Origin: an uncultured Gammaproteobacteria bacterium | GTDB taxonomy: Bacteria; Pseudomonadota; Gammaproteobacteria; Xanthomonadales; Xanthomonadaceae | Direction: 5' to 3' | Assembly: GCA_946885735.1 (NCBI GenBank) | Contig: CAMPGW010000093.1 | Span: 1-11,315 of the forward strand | DNA length: 11,315 nt | Shown here: one piece after another, positions 1 to 6,127 of the stretch | How positions within the stretch are numbered: the stretch's first letter is position 1 | How the letters are laid out: each line of letters opens with the position of its first letter | The notes under the pieces: generated by a model | Told to the model about the DNA's origin: nothing | Seen by the model: only the letters and a program-made list of their open reading frames with translations | Database searches by the model: none | Translations under genes and position numbers: made by a program

Positions 1-291
1 CGGCCGCACGTTGGCGTACAGGTCGAAGCGCTTGCGCAGCTCGACGTTGATCGAGCTGAAGCCTTCGCCGACCGGCGTGGTCAGCGGCGACTTCAGCGCC
101 ACGCGGTGGCGGGTGATCGCATCCAGGGTCGCCGCCGGCAGCAGTTCGCCGGTCTTCTCGTACGCCGACAGGCCGGCGTCGACGAAATCGTATTCCAGGC
201 CGAGGTCCAGGCCCTCGAGCACGTGCAGGGTGGCGTCCATGATCTCGGGGCCGATGCCGTCCCCGCGGATCACCGCGATTTTCTGGGTCAT
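1..291 (-). CDS. NAD-type isocitrate dehydrogenase, N-terminal part (cut by window edge)
   Basis: This is the first 97 codons of a beta-decarboxylating dehydrogenase; the gene runs off the left edge. It begins MTQKIAVIRGDGIGPEIMDA, the family nucleotide/substrate-fold start. The stretch SSINVELRKRFDLYANVRP (residues 79-97) carries Ser80, Asn82, Arg86 and Arg96. Their spacing equals that of the isocitrate-binding Ser113, Asn115, Arg119 and Arg129 of E. coli isocitrate dehydrogenase, which argues against isopropylmalate dehydrogenase. The known reaction is oxidative decarboxylation of isocitrate to 2-oxoglutarate in the TCA cycle, in the cytosol. The short N-terminus resembles NAD-dependent enzymes of Xanthomonas type; the cofactor-selecting residues lie outside the window, so NAD versus NADP is an inference. 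A homoisocitrate dehydrogenase label is possible but less likely. The ATG at 291 is the only sensible start and is preceded by a weak GCAGAG ribosome site. The gene lies 52 bases downstream of bolA on the same strand. Confidence 0.85.
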   Translation of the reverse strand, partial: MTQKIAVIRGDGIGPEIMDATLHVLEGLDLGLEYDFVDAGLSAYEKTGELLPAATLDAITRHRVALKSPLTTPVGEGFSSINVELRKRFDLYANVRP

Positions 292-335
292 GTTGGGCTC
301 TGCGGGCGCGCCGAACGGGCGCCTTCGGGGGCCGT

Positions 336-341
336 ATTATG
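336..341 (-). promoter_or_regulatory. Candidate -10 element of the isocitrate dehydrogenase gene
   Basis: Read on the minus strand this is CATAAT, a five-of-six match to the sigma-70 -10 consensus, in the 52-base gap between bolA and the dehydrogenase gene. It would give a leader of roughly 38 bases. I see no clear -35 box about 17 bases upstream, so this is a tentative promoter that could add to read-through from yciI-bolA. Confidence 0.35.
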
Positions 342-343
342 CC

Positions 344-616
344 TTATGCGGCTTCCGCGGGCGTGCGCGCCCGCAGCTGCAGGGCATGGATGTCGGTCTG
401 CATCATGTCCCCGAGCGCGGCATAGACGCGCCGGTGCCGGGCCAGCGGCGCCAGGCCGGCGAAGGCCTCGCTGACGATGTCCACCGCGAAGTGGCCGCGG
501 CCGTCGCGGGCGCCTTCATGGCCGGCGTGGCGGTGGCTGTCGTCGCGGACGTCCAGCGCGGTCGGCTGCAGTGCCTGCAGCGCTTCGCGGATGCGCCGGA
601 CCCGGTCCTCGTTCAT
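344..616 (-). CDS. bolA: BolA family protein
   Basis: This is a 90-residue BolA-fold protein of normal family length. The signature blocks are DDSHRHAGH (residues 25-33), GHFAVDIVSEAF (41-52), RHRRVYAAL (60-68) and HALQLRARTPAE (77-88). BolA proteins bind monothiol glutaredoxins and take part in iron-sulfur cluster trafficking; E. coli BolA is also a stress-responsive DNA-binding morphogene. The histidines in the 27-33 loop and the late His77 are candidates for cluster ligation with a glutaredoxin partner, by family analogy. No cysteine is present in the protein. The start codon overlaps the yciI stop in an ATGA, so translation is probably coupled to yciI. The long HAGHE loop and TPAE ending favour true BolA over the IbaG subgroup. 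Its place before a TCA-cycle dehydrogenase may be incidental. Confidence 0.9.
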   Translation of the reverse strand: MNEDRVRRIREALQALQPTALDVRDDSHRHAGHEGARDGRGHFAVDIVSEAFAGLAPLARHRRVYAALGDMMQTDIHALQLRARTPAEAA

Positions 617-912
617 GGCAGCACCGGCTTGAACGGGCGCACGTCCACCGACGCGTACACGCCGGCGGCCAGGTAGGGATCGGCGTCGGCCCAGGCGCGC
701 GCGTCCGCCAGCGAGTCGAATTCGGCCACGATCAGGCTGCCCGTGAACCCCGAGGGACCCGGGTCCGCCGCGTCGATCGCCGGGAACGGCCCGGCCAGGC
801 GCAGGCGCCCGGCGTCGCGCAGCGCCTCCAGGCGCGCGAGGTGCTGCGGGTGCGCCTCCAGCCTCGCCTGCAGTGAACCTTTCCTGTCATGGCCGACGAT
901 CGCGTACCACAT
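613..912 (-). CDS. yciI: YciI family protein
   Basis: This is a 99-residue single-domain protein of the YciI-like family, a dimeric alpha-beta ferredoxin-like fold. It begins MWYAIVGHDRKGSLQARLEA and carries the family's H-x-x-HL element (His21 and His24) and the DADPY motif around Asp78-Pro79-Tyr80, followed by AGVYASVDVRPF. The conserved His and Asp form the putative active site of the family. Some relatives act in dehalogenation or hydrolysis, but the substrate of stand-alone YciI is not established and none should be assigned here. The start at 912 is supported by a purine-rich GGAAAAGG at 920-927 on the minus strand, seven bases away. It is the first gene of a yciI-bolA unit and diverges from yciO across a 38-base gap. 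Confidence 0.88.
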   Translation of the reverse strand: MWYAIVGHDRKGSLQARLEAHPQHLARLEALRDAGRLRLAGPFPAIDAADPGPSGFTGSLIVAEFDSLADARAWADADPYLAAGVYASVDVRPFKPVLP

Positions 913-919
913 GGCTATG

Positions 920-927
920 CCTTTTCC
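920..927 (-). promoter_or_regulatory. Ribosome binding site of yciI
   Basis: GGAAAAGG on the minus strand, seven bases before the yciI ATG at 912. It is a clear purine-rich site and fixes the start. It contrasts with the absence of any such site before the divergent yciO. Confidence 0.55.
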
Positions 928-938
928 GGATGTGCTTG

Positions 939-944
939 CATGAT
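939..944 (+). promoter_or_regulatory. Candidate -10 element giving a leaderless yciO transcript
   Basis: CATGAT matches TATAAT at four of six positions and ends six bases before the yciO ATG at 951. Transcription would therefore begin at or next to the start codon. There is no Shine-Dalgarno sequence in the preceding bases, consistent with leaderless translation. No convincing -35 box is seen. Confidence 0.35.
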
Positions 945-950
945 AGCCGC

Positions 951-1577
951 ATGACCCAACGCCTCCACGTCCACCCGGTGAACCCGCACGAGCGCCTCGT
1001 GCTCAAGGCTTCGGACATCCTCAAGGACGGCGGCCTGGCGCTTTGCCCGACCGATGCGGGCTATGCGCTGGTGTGGGCGCTGAACGGCAAGGCCGCCGAG
1101 GAACGGGTGCAAGGGCTGCGGCAACTGGACAGCAAGCACCCTTTCACCTTACTCTGTCGGCAATTGAGTGAGGCCGGCCGCCTGGCCCGGCTCGACGATC
1201 GGGCCTTCCGGCTGATGCGATCGCTGACTCCGGGTCCATGCACGTTCATCCTCCCGGCCTCCGCGGAATTGCCCAAGCGCATCAAGCACAGCGGCCGAAG
1301 CAAGCGCCGCGACATCGGCATTCGCCTGCCCGACCACGTGGTCTGCAGGGCCTTGCTCGACGCGATGGGGGAACCGCTGCTCTCCACCAGCCTGGTGTTT
1401 CCTGACGAGGATTCACTCGTCAGCCACGAGGCGGAATCGGTGGCCGAGCGGTGCCTGCGCTGGGTCGACGTCATGCTGGACGCGGAAGACTGCGAACCGG
1501 GTCCGACCAGCGTGGTGGATTGCACGGGCGATGAACCCGTGGTCCTGCGTCAGGGCTTCCACCCGGTCACGGTGTAG
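951..1577 (+). CDS. yciO: YciO: Sua5/YciO/YrdC family protein
   Basis: This is a 208-residue protein matching the YciO branch of the Sua5/YciO/YrdC (threonylcarbamoyl-AMP synthase fold) family in length and throughout its sequence. Visible landmarks are CPTDAGYAL (residues 32-40), SKHPFTLLCR (61-70), SLTPGPCTFIL (91-101), DIGIRLPDH (121-129) and GEPLLSTSL (140-148). The related TsaC and Sua5 make threonylcarbamoyl-AMP for the t6A modification of tRNA at position 37. YciO itself is not the essential enzyme in E. coli, and its physiological role is less certain, so it should not be read as TsaC. The start at 951 gives the family N-terminus MTQRLHVHPVNPHERL. An upstream ATG at 873 would overlap divergent yciI and adds unrelated residues. 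The gene precedes scpA by 69 bases, an arrangement common in gammaproteobacteria. Confidence 0.88.
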   Translation: MTQRLHVHPVNPHERLVLKASDILKDGGLALCPTDAGYALVWALNGKAAEERVQGLRQLDSKHPFTLLCRQLSEAGRLARLDDRAFRLMRSLTPGPCTFILPASAELPKRIKHSGRSKRRDIGIRLPDHVVCRALLDAMGEPLLSTSLVFPDEDSLVSHEAESVAERCLRWVDVMLDAEDCEPGPTSVVDCTGDEPVVLRQGFHPVTV

Positions 1578-1646
1578 GCCGCACCACCGCCTCGCACGCG
1601 AGCCCAGGCACGAACCCTTTTCACGAAGCCGCTTCCCGCAGACACG

Positions 1647-2660
1647 ATGAACGACCCGCTGGCGAATGCCATGCCCCCTGCCGAGACCGCGACCAACGCC
1701 GGACCCGCCCCGCTCGCGGGCGAGCATGGCGCCGCGCGCAACGGCGCGCCGCAGCAGCAGGAGATCCCGCTGGCGGTGTTCAAGGGCCAGCCGGTGCTGC
1801 AGATGCCGCAGGACCTGTACATTCCGCCGGACGCGCTCGAGGTCATCCTGGAGTCCTTCGAGGGCCCGCTCGACCTGCTGCTGTACCTGATCCGCCGGCA
1901 GAACCTCGACATCCTCGACATCCCGGTCGCCGAGATCACCCGCCAGTACGTGGATTACATCGAGGTGCTGCAGGACCTGCGCTTCGAGCTGGCCGCCGAA
2001 TACCTGGTGATGGCCGCCATCCTGGCCGAGATCAAGTCGCGCATGCTGTTGCCGCGCGCGGAACTCGAGGCCGGCGAGGAAGGCGACCCGCGCGCCGAGC
2101 TCGTGCGCCGCCTGCAGGAGTACGAGCGCTTCAAGAAGGCCGCCGAAGACGTGGATTCGCTGCCGCGCCTGGAGCGCGACACCACCGTCGCCACCGCCTT
2201 CGTGCCCGAGCGCACCACGGTGCGGGTGCCGCCACCGGTGGACCTGCGCGAGATGCTGCTGGCGCTGCGCGACGTGCTCAAGCGCGCCGACATGTTCAGC
2301 CACCATGCGATCGTGCGCGAGGCGCTGTCGGTGCGCCAGCGCATGGGCGAGGTGCTGGGGCGGCTCGCCGATGGGCAGTTCCACCTCTTCGAGAACCTGT
2401 TCAGCGTCGAGGAAGGCCGCATCGGCGTGGTCGTGACCTTCCTGTCGGTGCTCGAGCTTGCCAAGGAACAACTGCTCGAGATCGTGCAGGAGGACGCCGC
2501 CGCACCCGATCCGCGCCTGCCTCCCATCGCCGATGCGAAGCGCTGGCCCGCGCCGATCTACGTCAAGTCGCTGGCTGCCTCCGGCGAAGACGCCGCCAAC
2601 GATCCCGACGCGCTGCTGCGCGACCTTCCCGACCCCACGGCCGACGGCGAAGACGCCTGA
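1647..2660 (+). CDS. scpA: Segregation and condensation protein A (kleisin subunit)
   Basis: ScpA is the kleisin that bridges the two SMC heads and recruits an ScpB dimer, forming the Smc-ScpAB condensin that compacts and segregates the chromosome. The kleisin N-domain is plain: LEVILESFEGPLDLLLYLIRRQ-type sequence at residues 64-85, then NLDILDIPVAEITRQYVDYI (86-105) and EYLVMAAILAEIKSRMLLP (118-136). The C-terminal winged helix that contacts the SMC head lies about 225-282 (GEVLGRLADGQFHLFENLF and following). At 337 residues it is longer than the usual 250-290. The excess is a Pro/Ala/Gln-rich N-terminus of about 55 residues and a tail of about 50. No ribosome site precedes 1647. Alternatives are the ATG at 1671 or a GTG near the codon for Val44, so the N-terminus is uncertain. 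The smc gene is not in the window. Confidence 0.92.
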   Translation: MNDPLANAMPPAETATNAGPAPLAGEHGAARNGAPQQQEIPLAVFKGQPVLQMPQDLYIPPDALEVILESFEGPLDLLLYLIRRQNLDILDIPVAEITRQYVDYIEVLQDLRFELAAEYLVMAAILAEIKSRMLLPRAELEAGEEGDPRAELVRRLQEYERFKKAAEDVDSLPRLERDTTVATAFVPERTTVRVPPPVDLREMLLALRDVLKRADMFSHHAIVREALSVRQRMGEVLGRLADGQFHLFENLFSVEEGRIGVVVTFLSVLELAKEQLLEIVQEDAAAPDPRLPPIADAKRWPAPIYVKSLAASGEDAANDPDALLRDLPDPTADGEDA

Positions 2661-2679
2661 GCGCCACTCCAGAGTTCCC

Positions 2680-3441
2680 ATGGACGATTCCCAATTGATC
2701 CGCCGCATCGTCGAGGCTGCCCTGCTTGCCTCGCCGCAACCGCTGACGCTGGCGCAGTTGTCCGCGCTTTTCCCCGAGGATGCGTTGCCGCCGCCGGGTT
2801 CGCTCGAGCAGGCGATCGCGGAGCTGCGCGACGACGCCAGCGGGCGCGGCGTGGAACTGGTCGAGGTGGCCTCGGGCTTTCGTTTCCAGGTCCAGGCCGA
2901 CGTGCACGCCTGGGTCGCGCGCCTGTGGACCGAGCGCCAGACCAAGTACACGCGCGCCACGCTCGAGACCCTGGCGCTGATCGCCTACCGCCAGCCCATC
3001 ACCCGCGGCGAGATCGAGCAGATCCGCGGCGTATCGGTGAATTCCAACACCATCAAGATGCTGGAAGAACGCGAGTGGATCCGGGTGATCGGCCACCGCG
3101 ACGTGCCGGGGCGCCCGGAACTGTTCGGCACCACCCGCACCTTCCTCGATTACTTCGGCCTCAAGAGCCTGGACCAGCTGCCGCCGCTGGCCGAGCTCAA
3201 GGACATCCCGGAACTCGAACCGCAGCTGCCCTTCGACGTCGCGCCGGCTGGCGTGGCGTCGGCCGCCATCGCCGCAAACCTGGGCGATGAGGCCGACATC
3301 GAAGCCGATGCCGCGACGGACGCCGACAGCGGCGACGACGGCAATACCCACGACCTGGCCCCCGAAGCCGCACCGGACCAGGCGACCCACGAACACGACG
3401 AGGCTGGCGAACCCGCCGAGCCGGAGCTCAACGATGAGTGA
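2680..3441 (+). CDS. scpB: Segregation and condensation protein B
   Basis: This is a 253-residue ScpB, the dimeric tandem winged-helix partner that binds the middle of ScpA in the Smc-ScpAB complex. The first winged helix spans about residues 1-80 (IRRIVEAALLASPQPLTLAQL near the start). The second spans about 88-165, with the hallmark TLETLALIAYRQPITRGEIEQ region (94-114), VNSNTIKMLEEREWIRVIGH and GRPELFGTTRTFLDYFGL. After Lys174 there is not one Lys or Arg in the last 79 residues. Residues 203-253 hold about twenty Asp/Glu, forming an acidic and probably disordered tail. The start at 2680 lies 19 bases after scpA and gives the family N-terminus; longer readings upstream run inside scpA. The 3' end overlaps the rluB start by eight bases, pointing to one operon. 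Confidence 0.92.
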   Translation: MDDSQLIRRIVEAALLASPQPLTLAQLSALFPEDALPPPGSLEQAIAELRDDASGRGVELVEVASGFRFQVQADVHAWVARLWTERQTKYTRATLETLALIAYRQPITRGEIEQIRGVSVNSNTIKMLEEREWIRVIGHRDVPGRPELFGTTRTFLDYFGLKSLDQLPPLAELKDIPELEPQLPFDVAPAGVASAAIAANLGDEADIEADAATDADSGDDGNTHDLAPEAAPDQATHEHDEAGEPAEPELNDE

Positions 3442-5137
3442 CACCCCCAACAAGAAGCGCCTTTCCCTGCGCGACAAGTCCGCCGAACCGACGGCGCCGC
3501 GCATCGAGGAGCGCCTGCACAAGGTCCTCGCCCAGGCCGGGCTCGGCTCGCGCCGCGCGCTCGAGGAGCGCATCGCCCAGGGCATGGTGAAGGTCAACGG
3601 CGAAGTCGCCCGCACCGGCCAGTCGGTCGCCAGCGGCGACCGCATCGAGCTCGACGGCAAGACCTTCGTCGCCACCGCGCTGACCGAACCGTCCAGCGTG
3701 CTGATCTACAACAAGCCCGAGGGCGAGGTCACGACCCGCGAGGACACCGAGGGGCGCCCGACCATCTTCGATTCGCTGCCGCGCCTGAAGGGCGCGCGCT
3801 GGATCGCGGTCGGCCGCCTGGACATCAACACCACCGGCCTGCTGCTGCTGACCACCGACGGCGAGCTCGCCAACGCGCTGATGCACCCATCCAACGCGAT
3901 CGAGCGCGAATACGTGTGCCGCATCCCCGGCGAAGTGCCGGACAACATCGTCGACCGGCTGGCGCGCGGCGTGGCGCTGGAAGACGGCCCGGCGAAGTTC
4001 GAGAAGATCGAACGCATCAATTCGAGTGGTTCGCACTCCTGGTTCCAGGTGATGCTGACCGAGGGGCGCAACCGCGAAGTGCGCCGGCTGTGGGAATCGC
4101 AGGGCTACCAGGTGTCGCGCCTCAAGCGCGTGCGCTACGGCGACGTCACCCTGCCCCGCCTGTTGACCCGCGGCCATTGCGCGGAGATGGAAGCGGAGAA
4201 GGTGCAGGCGCTGCGCAAGCAGTTCGGCCTGGAGAACGCCGAGCCGGTGCTGACCCTGCAGCCGGTGATCGGCCAGCGCAAGTCGCGGCCGACGGAAATC
4301 CGCCTAGGCAAGGATCGCGGCGCGCAGGCGGGCTACGTCAACGGCCACGTCAACGACGAGGCGCGCGAGCTGCGTCGTTTCGACCATGTGCGCGAGGAAA
4401 AGCCCCGCGGCCGAGGCCGCCCCGGCGGCCCGCATCGCGGCAAGCCCGGCGGACGCGGCAAGCCCTTCTCGGGTCCGATGGACCACGGCCCGCGCGATCC
4501 GCGCGCGGCGCGTCCGGAACATCCGGGCAAGCGCCACGGCAAGCCGGGCGGCCCGCGCGACGACAATTTCGGCAATCGCATCCAGAACGGGCCGCCGCGC
4601 CAGGACAGCCCGTACAACGCCCGCGGCCCGCGTGGCGGCCAGCGCCCGGGTGGCGGCGCCGCGCCCGGTCCCGGTGGCTTCAAGGCCAAGCCGCACCGCG
4701 GCGGCGCCCAGGACACCGGCGAGTTCCGCAGCTGGTACGTGCCGGAAGGCGTGGAGACCGGATCCAAGGTCGCGCCGCCACGCGCTCCGCGCCCGCACGG
4801 TCCGGCCCGCGGCCATGGCCCGCGCGCCGATGCGCCGCATGCACGTGGACCGAAGCCGCCGCGTGGCGACCGCCCCTTCAACGATCGTGGTCCGCGCCCC
4901 GAGGGCCGGCCCGGTCCGCGTCCGCCGCAGGGCGCCCGTCCGGGTGGTCCGCGTCAGGACGGCCCGCGGCCGCAGGGTCCGCGCCCACATGGCGCGCGTC
5001 CCCACGCAGGGCATCCGCAGGGACCGCGTCCGCAAGGACCGCGCGGGCCGGCCCCGCAGGGCCAGCGGCACGATGGCAATCGCGCGCCGCGGCCGCCGTT
5101 CCGCAAGCGACCCGAAGGCCTGCCGTCGGACGATTGA
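3434..5137 (+). CDS. rluB: 23S rRNA pseudouridine(2605) synthase RluB with long Gly/Pro/Arg-rich tail
   Basis: RluB converts U2605 of 23S rRNA (E. coli numbering) to pseudouridine. An S4 RNA-binding domain lies at about residues 23-76 (RIEERLHKVLAQAGLGSRRA and on). The RsuA-type catalytic domain follows at about 86-265. It has GRLDINTTGLLLLTTDGELA with catalytic Asp130, NKPEGEVTT (93-101) and the closing motif EGRNREVRRLWESQG (210-224). The enzyme core ends near residue 290. A tail of about 250 residues follows, dominated by Gly, Pro, Arg, His and Gln, with PRPQGPRP-like units near the end. It is interrupted at 428-445 by a non-repetitive island, TGEFRSWYVPEGVETGSK. The total of 567 residues is about twice the E. 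coli length. The ATG at 3434 overlaps the scpB stop (ATGAGTGA) and has GGAG seven bases upstream. Longer readings from 3287 lie inside scpB. E. coli RluB also has a shorter basic extension, so this one is likely RNA-interacting and disordered (inference). Confidence 0.92.
   Translation: MSDTPNKKRLSLRDKSAEPTAPRIEERLHKVLAQAGLGSRRALEERIAQGMVKVNGEVARTGQSVASGDRIELDGKTFVATALTEPSSVLIYNKPEGEVTTREDTEGRPTIFDSLPRLKGARWIAVGRLDINTTGLLLLTTDGELANALMHPSNAIEREYVCRIPGEVPDNIVDRLARGVALEDGPAKFEKIERINSSGSHSWFQVMLTEGRNREVRRLWESQGYQVSRLKRVRYGDVTLPRLLTRGHCAEMEAEKVQALRKQFGLENAEPVLTLQPVIGQRKSRPTEIRLGKDRGAQAGYVNGHVNDEARELRRFDHVREEKPRGRGRPGGPHRGKPGGRGKPFSGPMDHGPRDPRAARPEHPGKRHGKPGGPRDDNFGNRIQNGPPRQDSPYNARGPRGGQRPGGGAAPGPGGFKAKPHRGGAQDTGEFRSWYVPEGVETGSKVAPPRAPRPHGPARGHGPRADAPHARGPKPPRGDRPFNDRGPRPEGRPGPRPPQGARPGGPRQDGPRPQGPRPHGARPHAGHPQGPRPQGPRGPAPQGQRHDGNRAPRPPFRKRPEGLPSDD
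4394..5110 (+). repeat. Low-complexity Gly/Pro/Arg coding region of rluB
   Basis: This codes for about residues 321-559 of RluB. The DNA is very GC-rich with many imperfect repeats of CCGCGTCCGCAGGG-like units, densest at about 4900-5060, encoding PRPQGPRPHGARP-type sequence. Open frames in all other phases here are products of composition. Such a stretch is prone to length change and to assembly error. Confidence 0.6.
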
Positions 5138-5144
5138 CCGGCGA

Positions 5145-5169
5145 CGCCGGCGCGCGCATCGCGCCGGCG
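5145..5169. terminator. GC-rich hairpin between convergent rluB and pirin genes
   Basis: The perfect arms CGCCGGCGCG (5145-5154) and CGCGCCGGCG (5160-5169) enclose the loop CGCAT. It occupies nearly the whole 33-base gap between the rluB stop at 5137 and the pirin stop at 5171, so it could act on transcripts from both sides. No T-run follows on either strand, so intrinsic termination is uncertain. It could instead stabilise the 3' ends. Confidence 0.45.
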
Positions 5170-5170
5170 G

Positions 5171-6004
5171 TCAGAAGCGGCCGGACTGGAAGTCCTGCAC
5201 GGCCTGCATGATCTCGGCCTGGGTGTTCATCACGAACGGACCATAGCGCGCGACCGGCTCACCGATCGGCTTGCCCGCCACCAGGATGACACGGCTCGCT
5301 GCGGCCTTGCCGGTGAGGCGCACGCCGTCACCCTCTCCGAACACCAGCAACTCGCCTTTCCCGCCCGCTTCGAGCTCGCCTTCGTAAACGTAGGCGAAGA
5401 CGTTGTGGCCGGCCGGAACCGGTTGCTCGAAGGTCGCGCCTTCCTGCAACGCGACGTCGAGATACAGCGGTTCGGTCGCCGGCTGCTGCACCGGCCCGGC
5501 CACGCCCCCGGCCGCGCCTGCGATCACCTTCACGTGCACGCCCGGCGCCGGCTCCACCGAGGGAATGCGCCCGGCATCGAATTCCTGGTAGGCCGGCGCA
5601 CCCATCTTGTCGCGCGCCGGCAGGTTCACCCACAGCTGGAAGCCGCGCATCAGGCCCTGCTCCTGTTCCGGCATCTCCGAGTGGACGATGCCGCGGCCGG
5701 CGGTCATCCACTGCACCGAGCCCGGCGTCAGCAGGCCCTCGTTGCCGTGGTTGTCCTTGTGGCGCATGCGCCCGTCGAGCATGTAGGTGACGGTCTCGAA
5801 GCCGCGGTGCGGGTGCGCCGGAAACCCCGCGAGATAGTCGCCAGGGCGGTCGGAGCCGAATTCGTCGAGCATCAGGAACGGGTCGAGGTAGGACAACTGC
5901 GGCGTGCCGATGACCCGGGTCAGGCGCACGCCGGCGCCATCCGACGCGGGCTGGCCGCGGAGGCGATGGACGACGGCACGGGGACGGGAAACGTCGGCGC
6001 TCAT
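5171..6004 (-). CDS. Pirin family protein
   Basis: This is a 277-residue bicupin of the pirin family, of normal length. The N-terminal cupin holds the metal-binding set His64 and His66 (in AHPHRGFETVTYML) and His108 and Glu110 (in GRGIVHSEMP). These match His56, His58, His101 and Glu103 of human pirin, so a mononuclear Fe site is expected. DPFLMLDEFG (41-50) and GFQLWVNLP are further family blocks. The C-terminal cupin covers about 180-270. Known pirins act variously as redox-sensing partners of transcription factors or as quercetin 2,3-dioxygenase in E. coli YhhW, so the exact reaction here cannot be told from sequence. The start at 6004 has GGAG nine bases upstream on the minus strand. The gene lies downstream of the methyltransferase on the same strand after a 114-base gap, and converges on rluB. 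Confidence 0.9.
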   Translation of the reverse strand: MSADVSRPRAVVHRLRGQPASDGAGVRLTRVIGTPQLSYLDPFLMLDEFGSDRPGDYLAGFPAHPHRGFETVTYMLDGRMRHKDNHGNEGLLTPGSVQWMTAGRGIVHSEMPEQEQGLMRGFQLWVNLPARDKMGAPAYQEFDAGRIPSVEPAPGVHVKVIAGAAGGVAGPVQQPATEPLYLDVALQEGATFEQPVPAGHNVFAYVYEGELEAGGKGELLVFGEGDGVRLTGKAAASRVILVAGKPIGEPVARYGPFVMNTQAEIMQAVQDFQSGRF

Positions 6005-6087
6005 GGGCTTGATCTCCAGGCTTGGTCTGCGGACAGGATGGGGCCTGCGACGGGCGCAAGGAAGCGGGCCCGTGCAACCCAGCGTTG

Positions 6088-6127
6088 CAGCGCCTCAGCG
6101 CCTCAGCGCCTCAGCGCCTCAGCGCAT
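6088..6127. repeat. Octanucleotide tandem repeat, CAGCGCCT, four perfect copies plus a fifth variant
   Basis: CAGCGCCT is repeated head to tail at 6088-6095, 6096-6103, 6104-6111 and 6112-6119. A fifth unit CAGCGCAT at 6120-6127 has one change. The variant unit lies in the last codons of the methyltransferase gene, whose stop is 6119-6121; the four perfect copies are in the 114-base gap towards pirin. Copy-number change by slippage would leave the methyltransferase reading frame intact because the stop comes first, but would alter spacing in its 3' untranslated region and the pirin upstream region. Confidence 0.85.

Noticed and set aside
308..322. Short inverted repeat GCGCC/GGCGC in the leader of the isocitrate dehydrogenase gene
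   Set aside because: Five pairs in such GC-rich DNA is expected by chance, and no T-run or known motif accompanies it.
873..950. An upstream ATG start for yciO adding 26 residues
   Set aside because: It lies within divergent yciI, the added residues do not resemble any YciO, and the family N-terminus begins at 951.
1413..2960. A long open frame (515 codons) on the minus strand opposite scpA
   Set aside because: It is His/Gln/Val/Gly-rich, a composition mirror of high-GC scpA/yciO coding on the other strand. It has no recognisable domain and overlaps two certain genes.
3916..5246. Additional Arg/Ala-rich open frames in two other phases over the rluB tail
   Set aside because: They are low-complexity products of the GC-rich repeat region; the RluB frame is the one continuous with the catalytic domain.
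6088..6127. CRISPR-like repeat array
   Set aside because: The units are eight bases with no spacers; it is a simple tandem repeat and no cas gene is near.
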